From CAZWRK01 sp964635875 (lineage in GTDB: Bacteria > Pseudomonadota > Gammaproteobacteria > Burkholderiales > Aquaspirillaceae): 64,000 nucleotides of DNA. Of the stretch, positions 1-7,925 are shown piece by piece. The translations under genes were made by a program, and so were the position numbers. The DNA lies in the NCBI GenBank assembly GCA_964635875.1, contig CAZWRK010000005.1, positions 1 through 64,000 on the forward strand, read 5' to 3'. Below the pieces are notes generated by a model. The model did no database searches and had not been told where the DNA came from. It saw only the letters and a list, made by a program, of their open reading frames with translations. The stretch's first letter is position 1; the number at the start of each line of letters is the position of its first letter.

Positions 1-679
1 CGAAGTCGGGTAATTCGAGGGCTGGTTCGATTGCGGGTGGCAGTTCGAAATCAGGGAGTGCTTCGGCTCGCGTACTGTGTTCCGGCAACGCAGGTTCAGG
101 CGCGGAAATGGGTTCATCCAGCACAGGGATGTCTAATAGGGGCGGCGTTGTTTGCGCTGGCGTTAGCGTGGTGCCGAGCAGCTTTGTTTGAAGCGGGGTC
201 GGCGTGCCTCGTGCTTCAATGTGTGCCCAGAGTTCGGTGCTTAAATCTTCAGGTAACGCGTCGGTTTCTATCCGCTTTTTGAGGTGCCGTGAAATTTTTG
301 CGGGCAAAAATTGGTAGTTTTCGGCGGTCGCTGTTTGGTCAAAGCCATCGAGTGCGGCTTCGCAGAGCTGCCACAGGCCAGATTGCCCTGCGGTGTGGGT
401 ATCTGCAGCGGCCATGAGGCGCAAGCTTTCTTGCATTTTGGCCAATGCTTTTTGCATCTCGGCCCGTGCTTTGTCTTGGCTAATGGGCGACGTGCTGGGT
501 TCAAAAACGAATTTAGCGTTTTTGAGCCAGTTCAATAAGCCTTCTTTGTAGTATCCGCCTGCAACGTCGAGTGCGACAGTCAAGGCTTGGCTGGAAGAAG
601 GCGGGGCGATGTCCCGCAAACGGGTCAGTAATTGGTCAGGGGCTAGCTTGGTCACGGCGGTCTGCAGACTTTCGTTCAT
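1..679 (-). CDS. Unidentified protein, N-terminal part only (runs off the left edge)
   Basis: An open frame of 226 codons reads leftward from an ATG at 677-679 (a second ATG directly upstream at 680-682 is possible) and is still open at base 1. The visible part starts MNESLQTAVTKLAPDQLL and has a mostly helical, charged N-terminal region of about 165 residues. After that comes a proline/glutamate-rich, probably disordered linker with repeated ALPDFELPP-like stretches. No signal peptide or membrane segment is visible. I do not recognise a family. A low-complexity acidic linker after a helical head is common in multi-domain signalling or secretion proteins, but the informative part probably lies outside the window. 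No clear Shine-Dalgarno precedes either ATG. The gene is transcribed in the same direction as engB, and the engB terminator lies between them. Confidence 0.7.
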   Translation of the reverse strand, partial: MNESLQTAVTKLAPDQLLTRLRDIAPPSSSQALTVALDVAGGYYKEGLLNWLKNAKFVFEPSTSPISQDKARAEMQKALAKMQESLRLMAAADTHTAGQSGLWQLCEAALDGFDQTATAENYQFLPAKISRHLKKRIETDALPEDLSTELWAHIEARGTPTPLQTKLLGTTLTPAQTTPPLLDIPVLDEPISAPEPALPEHSTRAEALPDFELPPAIEPALELPDF

Positions 680-760
680 CATGGCTTACATGATAGCGGT
701 GCAAGTCGTGATACAGGAAATTTTGCGTGTGGATTTCTGCAAGTTTCATGGTTCTGACAC

Positions 761-798
761 AAAAACACCCGAATGGGCTAGACGCGCCATTCGGGTGT
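761..798 (-). terminator. Intrinsic terminator downstream of engB
   Basis: A 12-bp perfect stem (765-776 pairing with 787-798) has a 10-base loop. On the minus strand it is followed by a run of five T (the A run at 761-765). It lies 18 bases beyond the engB stop codon and separates engB from the truncated gene at the left edge. Confidence 0.85.
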
Positions 799-815
799 CG
801 TGCATGTTTAATGGG

Positions 816-1490
816 TTAAGGGTGTTCGTGATCAGATGTATCGTCGAGTGGCGCGTCGTGGGGATCTTGAGCATCCGATGCCGCATCAAGTGCGAGCTGC
901 TCAAACCATTGTCCAACGACTTCTTCAACTTCTTTGCCTCCTTGTTTCTTGAGGCTCGAAAAAAGTTGGACCGTGACGCAGGAGGGATAGTCTGCAAGGG
1001 CTTTTTTGACTGCGGCGAGGGTCTTGGTTTGCTCTTGGCGGCTAAGCTTGTCGGCTTTGGAGAGCAGGATGTGCACAGGACGGCCAGTCGGCAGGAAAAA
1101 GTCGAGCATTTGTAAATCAAGGTCTTTCAGCGGGTGCCGAATGTCCATGATCATCAGGAGTCCGATCAGGCTGCGACGGGTTTCGAGGTAGCGCCCGAGC
1201 AGGCCAACCCAGTGGGCGCGGATCGCTTCGGGGACTTGAGCGTAGCCATAGCCCGGTAAATCGACCATAAAATGATCTTTATTGCCATCGAGTTCGAAAA
1301 AGTTAATATGCTGGGTTCTACCTGGTGTTTTTGAGACATAAGCAAGCCGTGTTTGGTTGCATAATGTGTTGATTGCACTGGATTTTCCGGCATTTGAACG
1401 ACCTACGAAAGCGATTTCTGCCACGGTGGGTGGGAGGTCACTTAAGTGGTTAACTGTGGTGGTGAAACGGGCGTTTTGAAAGAGTGGCAT
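816..1490 (-). CDS. engB: Ribosome-biogenesis GTPase EngB (YihA/YsxC)
   Basis: TRAFAC-class GTPase of 224 residues needed for assembly of the large ribosomal subunit. The P-loop GRSNAGKS is at residues 30-37, the G3 motif DLPG at 77-80, and the G4 motif KADK near residue 147. Length and motif spacing match the family. An acidic, Asp/His-rich tail of about 20 residues after the G domain is family-variable. The ATG lies 93 bases from the divergently transcribed cytochrome c4 gene; engB next to a diheme cytochrome c4 and resB is a familiar betaproteobacterial arrangement. The ribosome-binding site is weak. A strong intrinsic terminator follows the stop codon. Confidence 0.95.
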   Translation of the reverse strand: MPLFQNARFTTTVNHLSDLPPTVAEIAFVGRSNAGKSSAINTLCNQTRLAYVSKTPGRTQHINFFELDGNKDHFMVDLPGYGYAQVPEAIRAHWVGLLGRYLETRRSLIGLLMIMDIRHPLKDLDLQMLDFFLPTGRPVHILLSKADKLSRQEQTKTLAAVKKALADYPSCVTVQLFSSLKKQGGKEVEEVVGQWFEQLALDAASDAQDPHDAPLDDTSDHEHP

Positions 1491-1583
1491 AGTAGTAAGG
1501 CTTAAATCAGTTGGTATAGAATAGTCGGTTTGAAAATATCATCAATCTGCCACGGATTTACGCTAAAACATCAAGGAGCGACC

Positions 1584-2201
1584 ATGAGACTTAACACGCT
1601 GTTGGCAATGGCCGGGCTAGTGGCCGCCGGTACCGCCTTCGCTAATCAACCAGAAGTCAAGAAGGCAGACCCGGCTCGAGCAAAGCCGATTGTCGAGCAA
1701 GTCTGCGCGGCATGTCACGGTGTGGACGGTAATAGTGTTGCCGCTGCCAACCCTGTTTTGGCTGGACAACACCCTGAATACATCTACAAGCAATTGACCG
1801 AGTTTAAAGCCGGCAAGCGCAACAATGCGATTATGTTGGGAATGGCTTCGACTTTGTCCGACGACGATATGCACAATGTGGCTGCATATTTTAGCGAGCA
1901 AAAAGTTAAGCCGCGCGATGCTGCCGATCCTAAATTACAGACTGCTGGCGGCAAAATCTACCGCGGAGGTTTGGTTGAAGCAAAAGTGCCGGCCTGTATG
2001 GCTTGCCATGGCCCGACAGGTGCCGGTATTCCGGGTCAGTATCCTCGTTTAGGGGCTCAACACGCGGGCTACATCGAAGCACAAATGTTGGCTTTCAAAA
2101 AAGGGGATCGTGCCAACAACGCTATTATGACCGATATCGCTTCGCGGATGTCTGAATCGGACATCAAGGCCGTTGCGAACTATATTTCCGGCCTGCGTTA
2201 A
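1584..2201 (+). CDS. Diheme cytochrome c4, periplasmic
   Basis: Electron carrier of 205 residues with a cleavable signal peptide (MRLNTLLAMAGLVAAGTAFA, then NQPEVKK). There are two CxxCH heme c attachment sites, CAACH near residues 41-45 and CMACH near 138-142, each followed by a similar single-domain cytochrome fold, so the protein is a tandem duplication as in cytochrome c4. I chose the ATG at 1584 because AAGGAG at 1573-1578 is ideally spaced and the signal peptide then starts properly; a longer reading from 1530 is unlikely. It probably feeds electrons to terminal oxidases. The cytochrome c maturation genes resB and ccsA lie directly downstream, separated by an intrinsic terminator. Confidence 0.93.
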   Translation: MRLNTLLAMAGLVAAGTAFANQPEVKKADPARAKPIVEQVCAACHGVDGNSVAAANPVLAGQHPEYIYKQLTEFKAGKRNNAIMLGMASTLSDDDMHNVAAYFSEQKVKPRDAADPKLQTAGGKIYRGGLVEAKVPACMACHGPTGAGIPGQYPRLGAQHAGYIEAQMLAFKKGDRANNAIMTDIASRMSESDIKAVANYISGLR

Positions 2202-2230
2202 GCGCAATTTAAGCCGTAGGCTTTAATTAG

Positions 2231-2271
2231 AAGGGAGTGTTGTGTCCATCGTGGCGCAGCTCCCTTTTTTT
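2231..2271 (+). terminator. Intrinsic terminator after cytochrome c4
   Basis: A 7-bp stem (AAGGGAG at 2231-2237 with CTCCCTT at 2260-2266) has a 22-base loop and runs straight into a T tract. It overlaps an alternative GTG start for resB at 2237, which makes that start unlikely. Confidence 0.6.
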
Positions 2272-2284
2272 CTTTGTTCTGATC

Positions 2285-4306
2285 ATGCAAACACCTTCCC
2301 GTAGTGCATTTTGGCCAAGACTGTATGAACTGCTGAGTTCCATGCGTTTTGCCATTTCGCTTTTGACCGTTTTAGCGATTGCTTCGGTAATCGGGACGGT
2401 CTTGCAGCAAAACCAGCCTTACCCGAATTACATTATCGAATTTGGCCCGTTTTGGTTTGCTTTCTTTGAAATGCTGGGCCTATTTGATGTTTACCATTCT
2501 GCATGGTTTCTCCTCATTCTAGGTTTTTTGGTCTTATCGACCAGTCTGTGTATCTGGCGTAATACCCCTGGCTTCTTACGTGAAATGAAAGGGTATCGAG
2601 AGAAGGCGAGCGAGTCTTCATTGGCTGCGATGAGCCACAGCCAAGAAGTGGCCGCTGATGTTGACCCTGATGCATGCATACGCTATCTCAAGCAATCCGG
2701 CTTTGCCGTCAAAACCCAAGAGCGTGATGGGGCGATCCTTGTGGCCGCCAAGCGGGGTGTGGGGAATAAACTGGGCTATTTTTTCGCACATATTGCGATG
2801 GTGGTGATTTGCTTGGGCGGCTTGCTGGATGGCAATTTACCGTTGAAGCTCGGCGAGTTGTTTGGACAAATTGTCCCTGAGACCCGTGAGTTACCACAAA
2901 GCCAGATTCCACCGCAAAGCCGCTTATCAACCAGCAATATTTCGTTCCGAGGCAATGTGACGATTGCCGAAAATAGCAGCGCGGACGTTGTCTTTATCAA
3001 TGCAGGTCAGGGCTATTTGGTTCAAGAGCTGCCATTTATTGTCACCCTGAAAAAATTCCATGTTGATTTCTACTCGACGGGGATGCCCAAGCTTTTTGCC
3101 AGTGATGTCGTGATTACCGATAAAAAAACTGGCAAAACCCGCGAGGCCACGGTGAAGGTCAATCATCCGCTGGATGTCGATGGGATTTCGATTTATCAGT
3201 CGAGCTTTGGTGATGGTGGCTCGCCGGTGCAGTTTGAAGCATGGAATTTAGAAATGCCGCAGCAGTCGCGTCCGGCGACTTTGCAAGCCCGCTCAATGAA
3301 TAGCCAACCGCTCACTGCAAATGGCCAGTCCTATGTGCTAGAGATGGGCGAATTAAAAGTTTTTAACGTGCAGGATATGGCAGCGAATTCCACCGTGGCT
3401 GTCAATAAGACCTTTGCGCAATCGCTTTCTCAAGCGCAAAGCGTTAAACATGAAAAAACGTTGTCGAATGTTGGACCGAGCGTGACGTTTAAACTGCGTG
3501 ATGCGCAAGGTCAGGCGCGGGAATATCACACGTATATGTCACCGATTACCTTGGAAGGCCGACCGTATTTGGTCAGCGGTGTCCGTAAGGAAGTCGGTGA
3601 GCCGTTCTCTTATTTGCGTTTTCCGCTCGATAGCGACATGAAGTTGGATACCTTCATGCGCTTGTATACGGTACTGAAAGATCCATCGTCATTTGAGGAA
3701 ATTGCTCGCGTGACGGCGGACCGTGCATTGTCTCAAGAGGCGATTAGCAGCGCGATGCGGCAGCAGTTTCAGGACAGTGTGCGTTGGGTGTTACAGCGTT
3801 TTTCTGAGGGTGGTTTTGCGGCTTTGGAGCAATTTTTAGATGACAAAGTGCCTGAGGATAAGCGTCAGGCAGTGGCGCAAACGTACATCAAAATTTTGCA
3901 GGGCGCAGTGATTGATGCGATGAACGTGGCGCAAAAACGCGCGGGTTTGGCGCCGTTTGCATTCAACGAAGCCAATTATCGCTTTTTGCTGGATTCGCTT
4001 GTTGCTGCGAGTGTGGTGCCCGATTTGGGTTCTCCCGTGTTATTGAAAATGTCTGGATTTGATCAAGTGCAAGCCAGTGGTTTGCAGATTACGCGCTCTC
4101 CTGGCAAGTCGATTGTGTACTTAGGCTCGGTGCTCTTAGTGCTGGGGATTTTGTGCATGTTCTATATTCGTGAGCTGCGGGTGTGGGTGTTGATTAAATC
4201 TGGGCGGGTACGAATTGCGATGGCGAGTAATCGTAAGAATCCAGAGTTGGCGCGCGATTTTGCCCGCCATACCGAGAGAATTTCTGACTTGAACCGAGGT
4301 AAATGA
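2285..4306 (+). CDS. resB: Cytochrome c biogenesis protein ResB (Ccs1), System II
   Basis: Large membrane protein of 673 residues that, with CcsA, moves heme across the inner membrane and attaches it to apocytochromes c in System II maturation. There is a cluster of hydrophobic segments in the first 200 residues (for example FAISLLTVLAIASVIG near 20-35 and AWFLLILGFLVL), a long periplasmic domain, and a last transmembrane helix near residues 615-635 (IVYLGSVLLVLGILCMF). I start at ATG 2285 because the longer GTG reading from 2237 begins inside a terminator hairpin; no good Shine-Dalgarno is visible for either. The stop overlaps the ccsA start by 4 bases, so the pair is translationally coupled. 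Confidence 0.92.
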   Translation: MQTPSRSAFWPRLYELLSSMRFAISLLTVLAIASVIGTVLQQNQPYPNYIIEFGPFWFAFFEMLGLFDVYHSAWFLLILGFLVLSTSLCIWRNTPGFLREMKGYREKASESSLAAMSHSQEVAADVDPDACIRYLKQSGFAVKTQERDGAILVAAKRGVGNKLGYFFAHIAMVVICLGGLLDGNLPLKLGELFGQIVPETRELPQSQIPPQSRLSTSNISFRGNVTIAENSSADVVFINAGQGYLVQELPFIVTLKKFHVDFYSTGMPKLFASDVVITDKKTGKTREATVKVNHPLDVDGISIYQSSFGDGGSPVQFEAWNLEMPQQSRPATLQARSMNSQPLTANGQSYVLEMGELKVFNVQDMAANSTVAVNKTFAQSLSQAQSVKHEKTLSNVGPSVTFKLRDAQGQAREYHTYMSPITLEGRPYLVSGVRKEVGEPFSYLRFPLDSDMKLDTFMRLYTVLKDPSSFEEIARVTADRALSQEAISSAMRQQFQDSVRWVLQRFSEGGFAALEQFLDDKVPEDKRQAVAQTYIKILQGAVIDAMNVAQKRAGLAPFAFNEANYRFLLDSLVAASVVPDLGSPVLLKMSGFDQVQASGLQITRSPGKSIVYLGSVLLVLGILCMFYIRELRVWVLIKSGRVRIAMASNRKNPELARDFARHTERISDLNRGK

Positions 4307-5454
4307 TGGAACTGAGTTATTCGGCCGTGGATGATGAGCGCGGCTTTTTCCAAAGTTTAAAAATCGCTGATTTTTTATATGCTTTTGTAATCATGCTGTC
4401 GGCAGGCGTCGCGGTGCGTCAATATGGCGCGGCGATGGATGGCTATGAGCATGCGATTTTGGCGGGTACTGCGCTGGGGCTGGTGGCCTTAGGTTGGTTC
4501 TGGAAATCGTGGCAGTGGTTTTTTCCGCTCGCGGGTGGCGTGGCGCTGCTGGGGATTGCGAGCTATCAGGGCGACATCGCTCGCGGCCAAACGGCATTTT
4601 TCTTGCGCTATGTGCTGTCGTCGCAGTCGGCGATTATGTGGATGTGTACGTTCTTCTTCTTGGCGACGGCGGTGTATTGGCTGTCGTTGTGGCGGCGCTC
4701 GGCTTTTCTGGCTCAGGTGGGCAGTGGTTTAACGTGGGCCGCTGCAGTCATGGGCTTGGCGGGCTTGTTTGTGCGCTGGGAAGAAAGCTATTTGCTGGGC
4801 GCGGATGTCGGCCATATTCCGGTGTCGAATCTGTATGAAGTATTTGTGCTGTTCTCGTTGATTACAGCGCTGATGTATTTGTATTACGAAAACCGTTTTC
4901 GTAATCGGCAAATGGGCGCTTTTGTGCTGTTGGTGATTTCTGCGGCGGTGGGGTTTTTGCTGTGGTACGCCTTTTCTCGGCAGGCGCACGAGATTCAGCC
5001 GCTGATTCCAGCGTTGCAGTCGTGGTGGATGAAGATTCACGTTCCGGCCAATTTTATTGGTTATGGGGCATTTGCCATGTCGGCCATGCTGGGCGTCGCG
5101 CAAATTCTTTCAGCGCGTGGAATTTTGGCGGGACGTTTGCCGCGCCCAGAACTACTGGATGAGGTGATGTATCGTGCCATTGCCGTCGGTTTCTTGTTCT
5201 TTACGATTGCGACAATTTTGGGCGCGATGTGGGCGGCGGATGCGTGGGGTGGTTATTGGTCTTGGGATCCGAAAGAAACGTGGGCATTGATTGTGTGGCT
5301 GAATTACGCCGCGTGGTTGCATGTTCGTTTGGTCAAGGGGTGGCGCGGCCCGATTCTGGCATGGTGGGCGGTGATTGGCCTCTTTGTGACCGCGTTTGCG
5401 TTCTTGGGTGTCAATATGTTCTTGTCTGGATTGCACTCATATGGGTCTTTGTAA
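4303..5454 (+). CDS. ccsA: Cytochrome c biogenesis protein CcsA (heme-handling, WWD domain), System II
   Basis: Polytopic membrane protein of 383 residues with about eight hydrophobic helices. The tryptophan-rich heme-binding WWD signature WGGYWSWDPKETWALI lies near residues 310-326, and conserved histidines are present in flanking helices (KIHVPANF and LHSYGSL). It forms the heme channel and synthetase with ResB. A GAGG Shine-Dalgarno lies just upstream, and the start overlaps the resB stop. The cytochrome c4 encoded upstream is a likely client. An A/T-only hairpin follows the stop, and then a long intergenic region. Confidence 0.93.
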   Translation: MMELSYSAVDDERGFFQSLKIADFLYAFVIMLSAGVAVRQYGAAMDGYEHAILAGTALGLVALGWFWKSWQWFFPLAGGVALLGIASYQGDIARGQTAFFLRYVLSSQSAIMWMCTFFFLATAVYWLSLWRRSAFLAQVGSGLTWAAAVMGLAGLFVRWEESYLLGADVGHIPVSNLYEVFVLFSLITALMYLYYENRFRNRQMGAFVLLVISAAVGFLLWYAFSRQAHEIQPLIPALQSWWMKIHVPANFIGYGAFAMSAMLGVAQILSARGILAGRLPRPELLDEVMYRAIAVGFLFFTIATILGAMWAADAWGGYWSWDPKETWALIVWLNYAAWLHVRLVKGWRGPILAWWAVIGLFVTAFAFLGVNMFLSGLHSYGSL

Positions 5455-5505
5455 GCGTTGATCTCAGGTGCATGAAAAAATAATGAAAAAAATTGAAATT
5501 TTTTC

Positions 5506-5534
5506 TTGCATAAGGTCTGAGAGCGGTTTACAAA
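5506..5534 (+). promoter_or_regulatory. Sigma-70-type promoter upstream of the candidate RNA
   Basis: TTGCAT (5506-5511) and TACAAA (5529-5534) are separated by exactly 17 bases, in an A/T-rich stretch right before a GC-rich hairpin island with no coding frame. The predicted start is near 5541. This is an inference from sequence only. Confidence 0.5.
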
Positions 5535-5540
5535 TAAGTC

Positions 5541-5918
5541 AGGGAGCGAATCCCTGAAGCAGCCCGAAGTGAGAAGGCGGTGTTGAACAGGTCCCTGCCA
5601 GACCTGACCGCCCTACCAGCGACATCTTGCCGCCTCCGGGTGAACATAGTGTGGGGCCGGGAAGTTTCCGGCGGTGAATAACCGGTAATTTTTTGCAGTG
5701 TTTTTCGATTGTAGCAAGCGGTTCTTTGAAGCAAATGCAGTTGGTGTTTTTCTGGGTTTTTGATTGCAGTCTTTCTTTGAAGTCGTAGTTTGTTGAAGGT
5801 GTTTTCTTTCGAAACTTGCTGTATTGATCTTTGTTATGTAGTGATGTTGTCGTAACGTTTACCGAGTGTCTGTACCACCCCACGGAGCCGCGATTTATTC
5901 AGCGGCTCCTTCTATTTT
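5541..5918 (+). ncRNA. Candidate structured small RNA, family not identified
   Basis: The 520-base gap between ccsA and the RNB gene contains no convincing protein frame. From the promoter-like site it holds a perfect 7-bp hairpin (5539-5557), a strong two-part hairpin (GGCGGT / CAGGTC pairing with GACCTG / ACCGCC, 5576-5612), and a further GC-rich stretch with CCGG-based stems to about 5690 ending in a T run. A T-rich segment follows, and then a perfect 8-bp terminator at 5884-5918. The GC-rich island stands out against its A/T-rich flanks. I tried to fit it to 4.5S, 6S, tmRNA, RNase P RNA and common riboswitches and none fitted convincingly. The RNA could end near 5700 or at 5918. Confidence 0.4.
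5884..5918 (+). terminator. Intrinsic terminator, plus strand, with no coding gene in front
   Basis: GGAGCCGC (5884-5891) pairs perfectly with GCGGCTCC (5902-5909) around a 10-base loop and is followed by TTCTATTTT. It points away from ccsA, whose stop is 430 bases upstream, so it more likely ends a separate transcript. Confidence 0.75.
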
Positions 5919-5930
5919 GGCCTACCCAAT

Positions 5931-5959
5931 AAAAAAGCCGGACATAATCTGTCCGGCTT
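5931..5959 (-). terminator. Intrinsic terminator of the RNB exoribonuclease gene
   Basis: A 10-bp perfect stem (5935-5944 with 5950-5959) has a 5-base loop and is followed on the minus strand by six T. It lies 18 bases after the stop codon of the RNB-family gene. Confidence 0.9.
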
Positions 5960-5976
5960 GATACGTGCAGTTGGGT

Positions 5977-7842
5977 TTATTCCACTACCGTACTGACTGT
6001 TGTTTCCACCGTGCTTAGATAGCGGAACTCCACTTCCAGCATCAGCTCATCAATGCGTACGACTTGCAAACGAATCCGATCACGCATATTCAGCTCTGGC
6101 AAGCCGGCTACACGCGTCACCATCGGCATGCCCTCCAGTCGAACCAAATCCTCTTTGATATAGCTCGCGCCGATTTCGGACACCTGCTCTTGGCTAAACC
6201 AGCGCAAGCACCAGAAGCGCTCCATCTGATCTTGGAACTGGTTATAAGCGGTATAGGCCCCCTCAAAGTCGCGCAAGATCGCGAATAAATTCGCATCGCC
6301 TTTCGGGTACAGTGGGGCCTCATCGCGGATCATCGCCACCAACTGACGTTGATTTACAAAGTCGACCGCGCGGCGTAGCGGAGAGCTTGACCACGCGTAT
6401 TGATCGACGCCCAAACCCACATGCGGCTGTGGAGAGGTCGTCATGCGGACTTTGCCACTGCTTTGCGCGCGATAGATCGCCGGAATTTCCGCCGCAGCCA
6501 AATCCCCGCCCCATGTGCTATTCACCAGAATCATCAACTCTGAGACCAGCTTATCCATGGGCGAGCCGCGTTTGCGCTGCGTCAAAATCACCCGACCGTC
6601 TTCGATCGCAAAGTTGTAATCCACTTGCGGCGGGCGTGTCGGGTCAAACTTGCCGCGGCGAATTTCAAGCTGGCAGGCCAGCTCCCACAAATAGCGCAAC
6701 TCCGCTTTGTACGGATAGTCCACGCCTGGATCATTTGCCAACGTCTCTTCGTTAAAGAGCGGCTCTAGCGAGTCGTGGCGCAAGTTGGCGGCCAAGAACA
6801 CCTGCTCGATCTTGGACTCGTGATGCAGAATTTCAAATTCGGGCGTGACCTCGATATATAGGCTCAACGCAGGACAATGTTGCCCTTCTTTCAGGGTAAA
6901 TTGCTCGACTACATGGTCAGGCAACATCGTGATCTTGTCGCCGGGGAAATACACCGTCGAAAGTCGACTCAGGACAATTTTGTCTAAATCCGAGCCCGGT
7001 GCAATACCCAAAGTCGGCGCGGCAATATGCGTTCCGACGCGCCAGTTGCCATTGTCGAGTTTCACCAGCGAGAAGGCATCGTCAATTTCTGTTGTCGCCG
7101 CATCATCAATCGAGAACGCATGAACCCCTGCTTCCGGCAACGCTTCTACCGCCAGCGCAGGCGCCGCATTCGGGAAGCCACGACCTTTGGGGAAGTGTTC
7201 CAACAAGAAGCCTGCGAGGAGATATTCAGGCACTGAAGGAATCCCACCGCGTTCAGCCGCAAGCTTGAGCGGCGAGAGATTTTTCTCGCGGCAGACCATC
7301 TCCAGCGCTTTATATTCGAGCGAGGACTTGTCGGGGCGATGCAGAAGCGTCATCAAATAACCCGACCATGCCGCGGGTAATACGCCGTCGCGAAGCTCTT
7401 GCGCCCACGCCTCAATTTGCGCCTGTTCGCGTTTTTTTCGTTCGAGTCCGGCCAGCGCTGCTTTGAGCGATTCTTCGGGAGCGGCTTTGTAGCAGCCCCG
7501 CCCCTTGCGGTAAAAATACATGGGTGCGCTATGCAAGGCGATGGCAATCGCCGCCGCTTCAAGCGTGTTCGGGGTATGGCCGTAGTAATCTTCCGCTAAG
7601 CTCTGAAAGCCAAACTCATCTGTACCGCAGCAAGACCACAGAAATTCTGCTTCAAGTTCTGCCGCCATGCGTTCTGCTGTCGGCAAGAATTCGGCGAGTG
7701 AGGATTCGAATTTCAGCAGAACATGATTCGACTTAATTTTGCTGCGTTTGCCGTGCGGCGCTTCCACTTGAAAGCTTGCCTCAGTAGAGGACAATACGCC
7801 GCCTACTTTGAAACTGCCGTCTTCCTCGTAAAATACGTTCAT
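5977..7842 (-). CDS. RNB-domain (RNase II/R family) 3'-5' exoribonuclease
   Basis: Protein of 621 residues. The RNB catalytic signature with its metal-binding aspartates (FSIDDAATTEIDDAF) is near residues 240-256, followed by the rest of the RNB domain to about residue 550. A small C-terminal segment remains that is shorter than the S1 domain of RNase R (about 800 residues). This shorter RNase II-like form is common in betaproteobacteria, where it is annotated as a ribonuclease II family protein. The expected role is processive degradation of single-stranded RNA in the cytoplasm. A short AGGA precedes the ATG. It is divergent from the GGDEF-like gene with 83 bases between them. It is not clearly RNase II or RNase R, so no symbol is given. 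Confidence 0.88.
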   Translation of the reverse strand: MNVFYEEDGSFKVGGVLSSTEASFQVEAPHGKRSKIKSNHVLLKFESSLAEFLPTAERMAAELEAEFLWSCCGTDEFGFQSLAEDYYGHTPNTLEAAAIAIALHSAPMYFYRKGRGCYKAAPEESLKAALAGLERKKREQAQIEAWAQELRDGVLPAAWSGYLMTLLHRPDKSSLEYKALEMVCREKNLSPLKLAAERGGIPSVPEYLLAGFLLEHFPKGRGFPNAAPALAVEALPEAGVHAFSIDDAATTEIDDAFSLVKLDNGNWRVGTHIAAPTLGIAPGSDLDKIVLSRLSTVYFPGDKITMLPDHVVEQFTLKEGQHCPALSLYIEVTPEFEILHHESKIEQVFLAANLRHDSLEPLFNEETLANDPGVDYPYKAELRYLWELACQLEIRRGKFDPTRPPQVDYNFAIEDGRVILTQRKRGSPMDKLVSELMILVNSTWGGDLAAAEIPAIYRAQSSGKVRMTTSPQPHVGLGVDQYAWSSSPLRRAVDFVNQRQLVAMIRDEAPLYPKGDANLFAILRDFEGAYTAYNQFQDQMERFWCLRWFSQEQVSEIGASYIKEDLVRLEGMPMVTRVAGLPELNMRDRIRLQVVRIDELMLEVEFRYLSTVETTVSTVVE

Positions 7843-7925
7843 TGTCCTGAGCTTCGGTTTGTCTGTTTGCGGCCGATTATATCAGTTAAACCCCAGTCCT
7901 CTCCCGCCAGAACCAAGGAGCTGTC

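Noticed and set aside
609..1115. A 168-codon plus-strand frame opposite engB.
   Set aside because: It crosses the engB terminator and the truncated gene start; engB has all GTPase motifs, so this is a shadow.
5541..5700. 6S RNA, 4.5S RNA or tmRNA identity for the hairpin island.
   Set aside because: Short stretches such as GAAGCAGCC and GTCCCTG recall these RNAs, but the long closing stem of 6S, the 4.5S tetraloop core and the tmRNA tRNA-like ends are absent.
5539..5883. A 114-codon minus-strand frame inside the gap after ccsA.
   Set aside because: It covers the GC-rich hairpin island and a T-rich tail with abrupt composition change, has no Shine-Dalgarno, and reads like a structural RNA region translated by chance.
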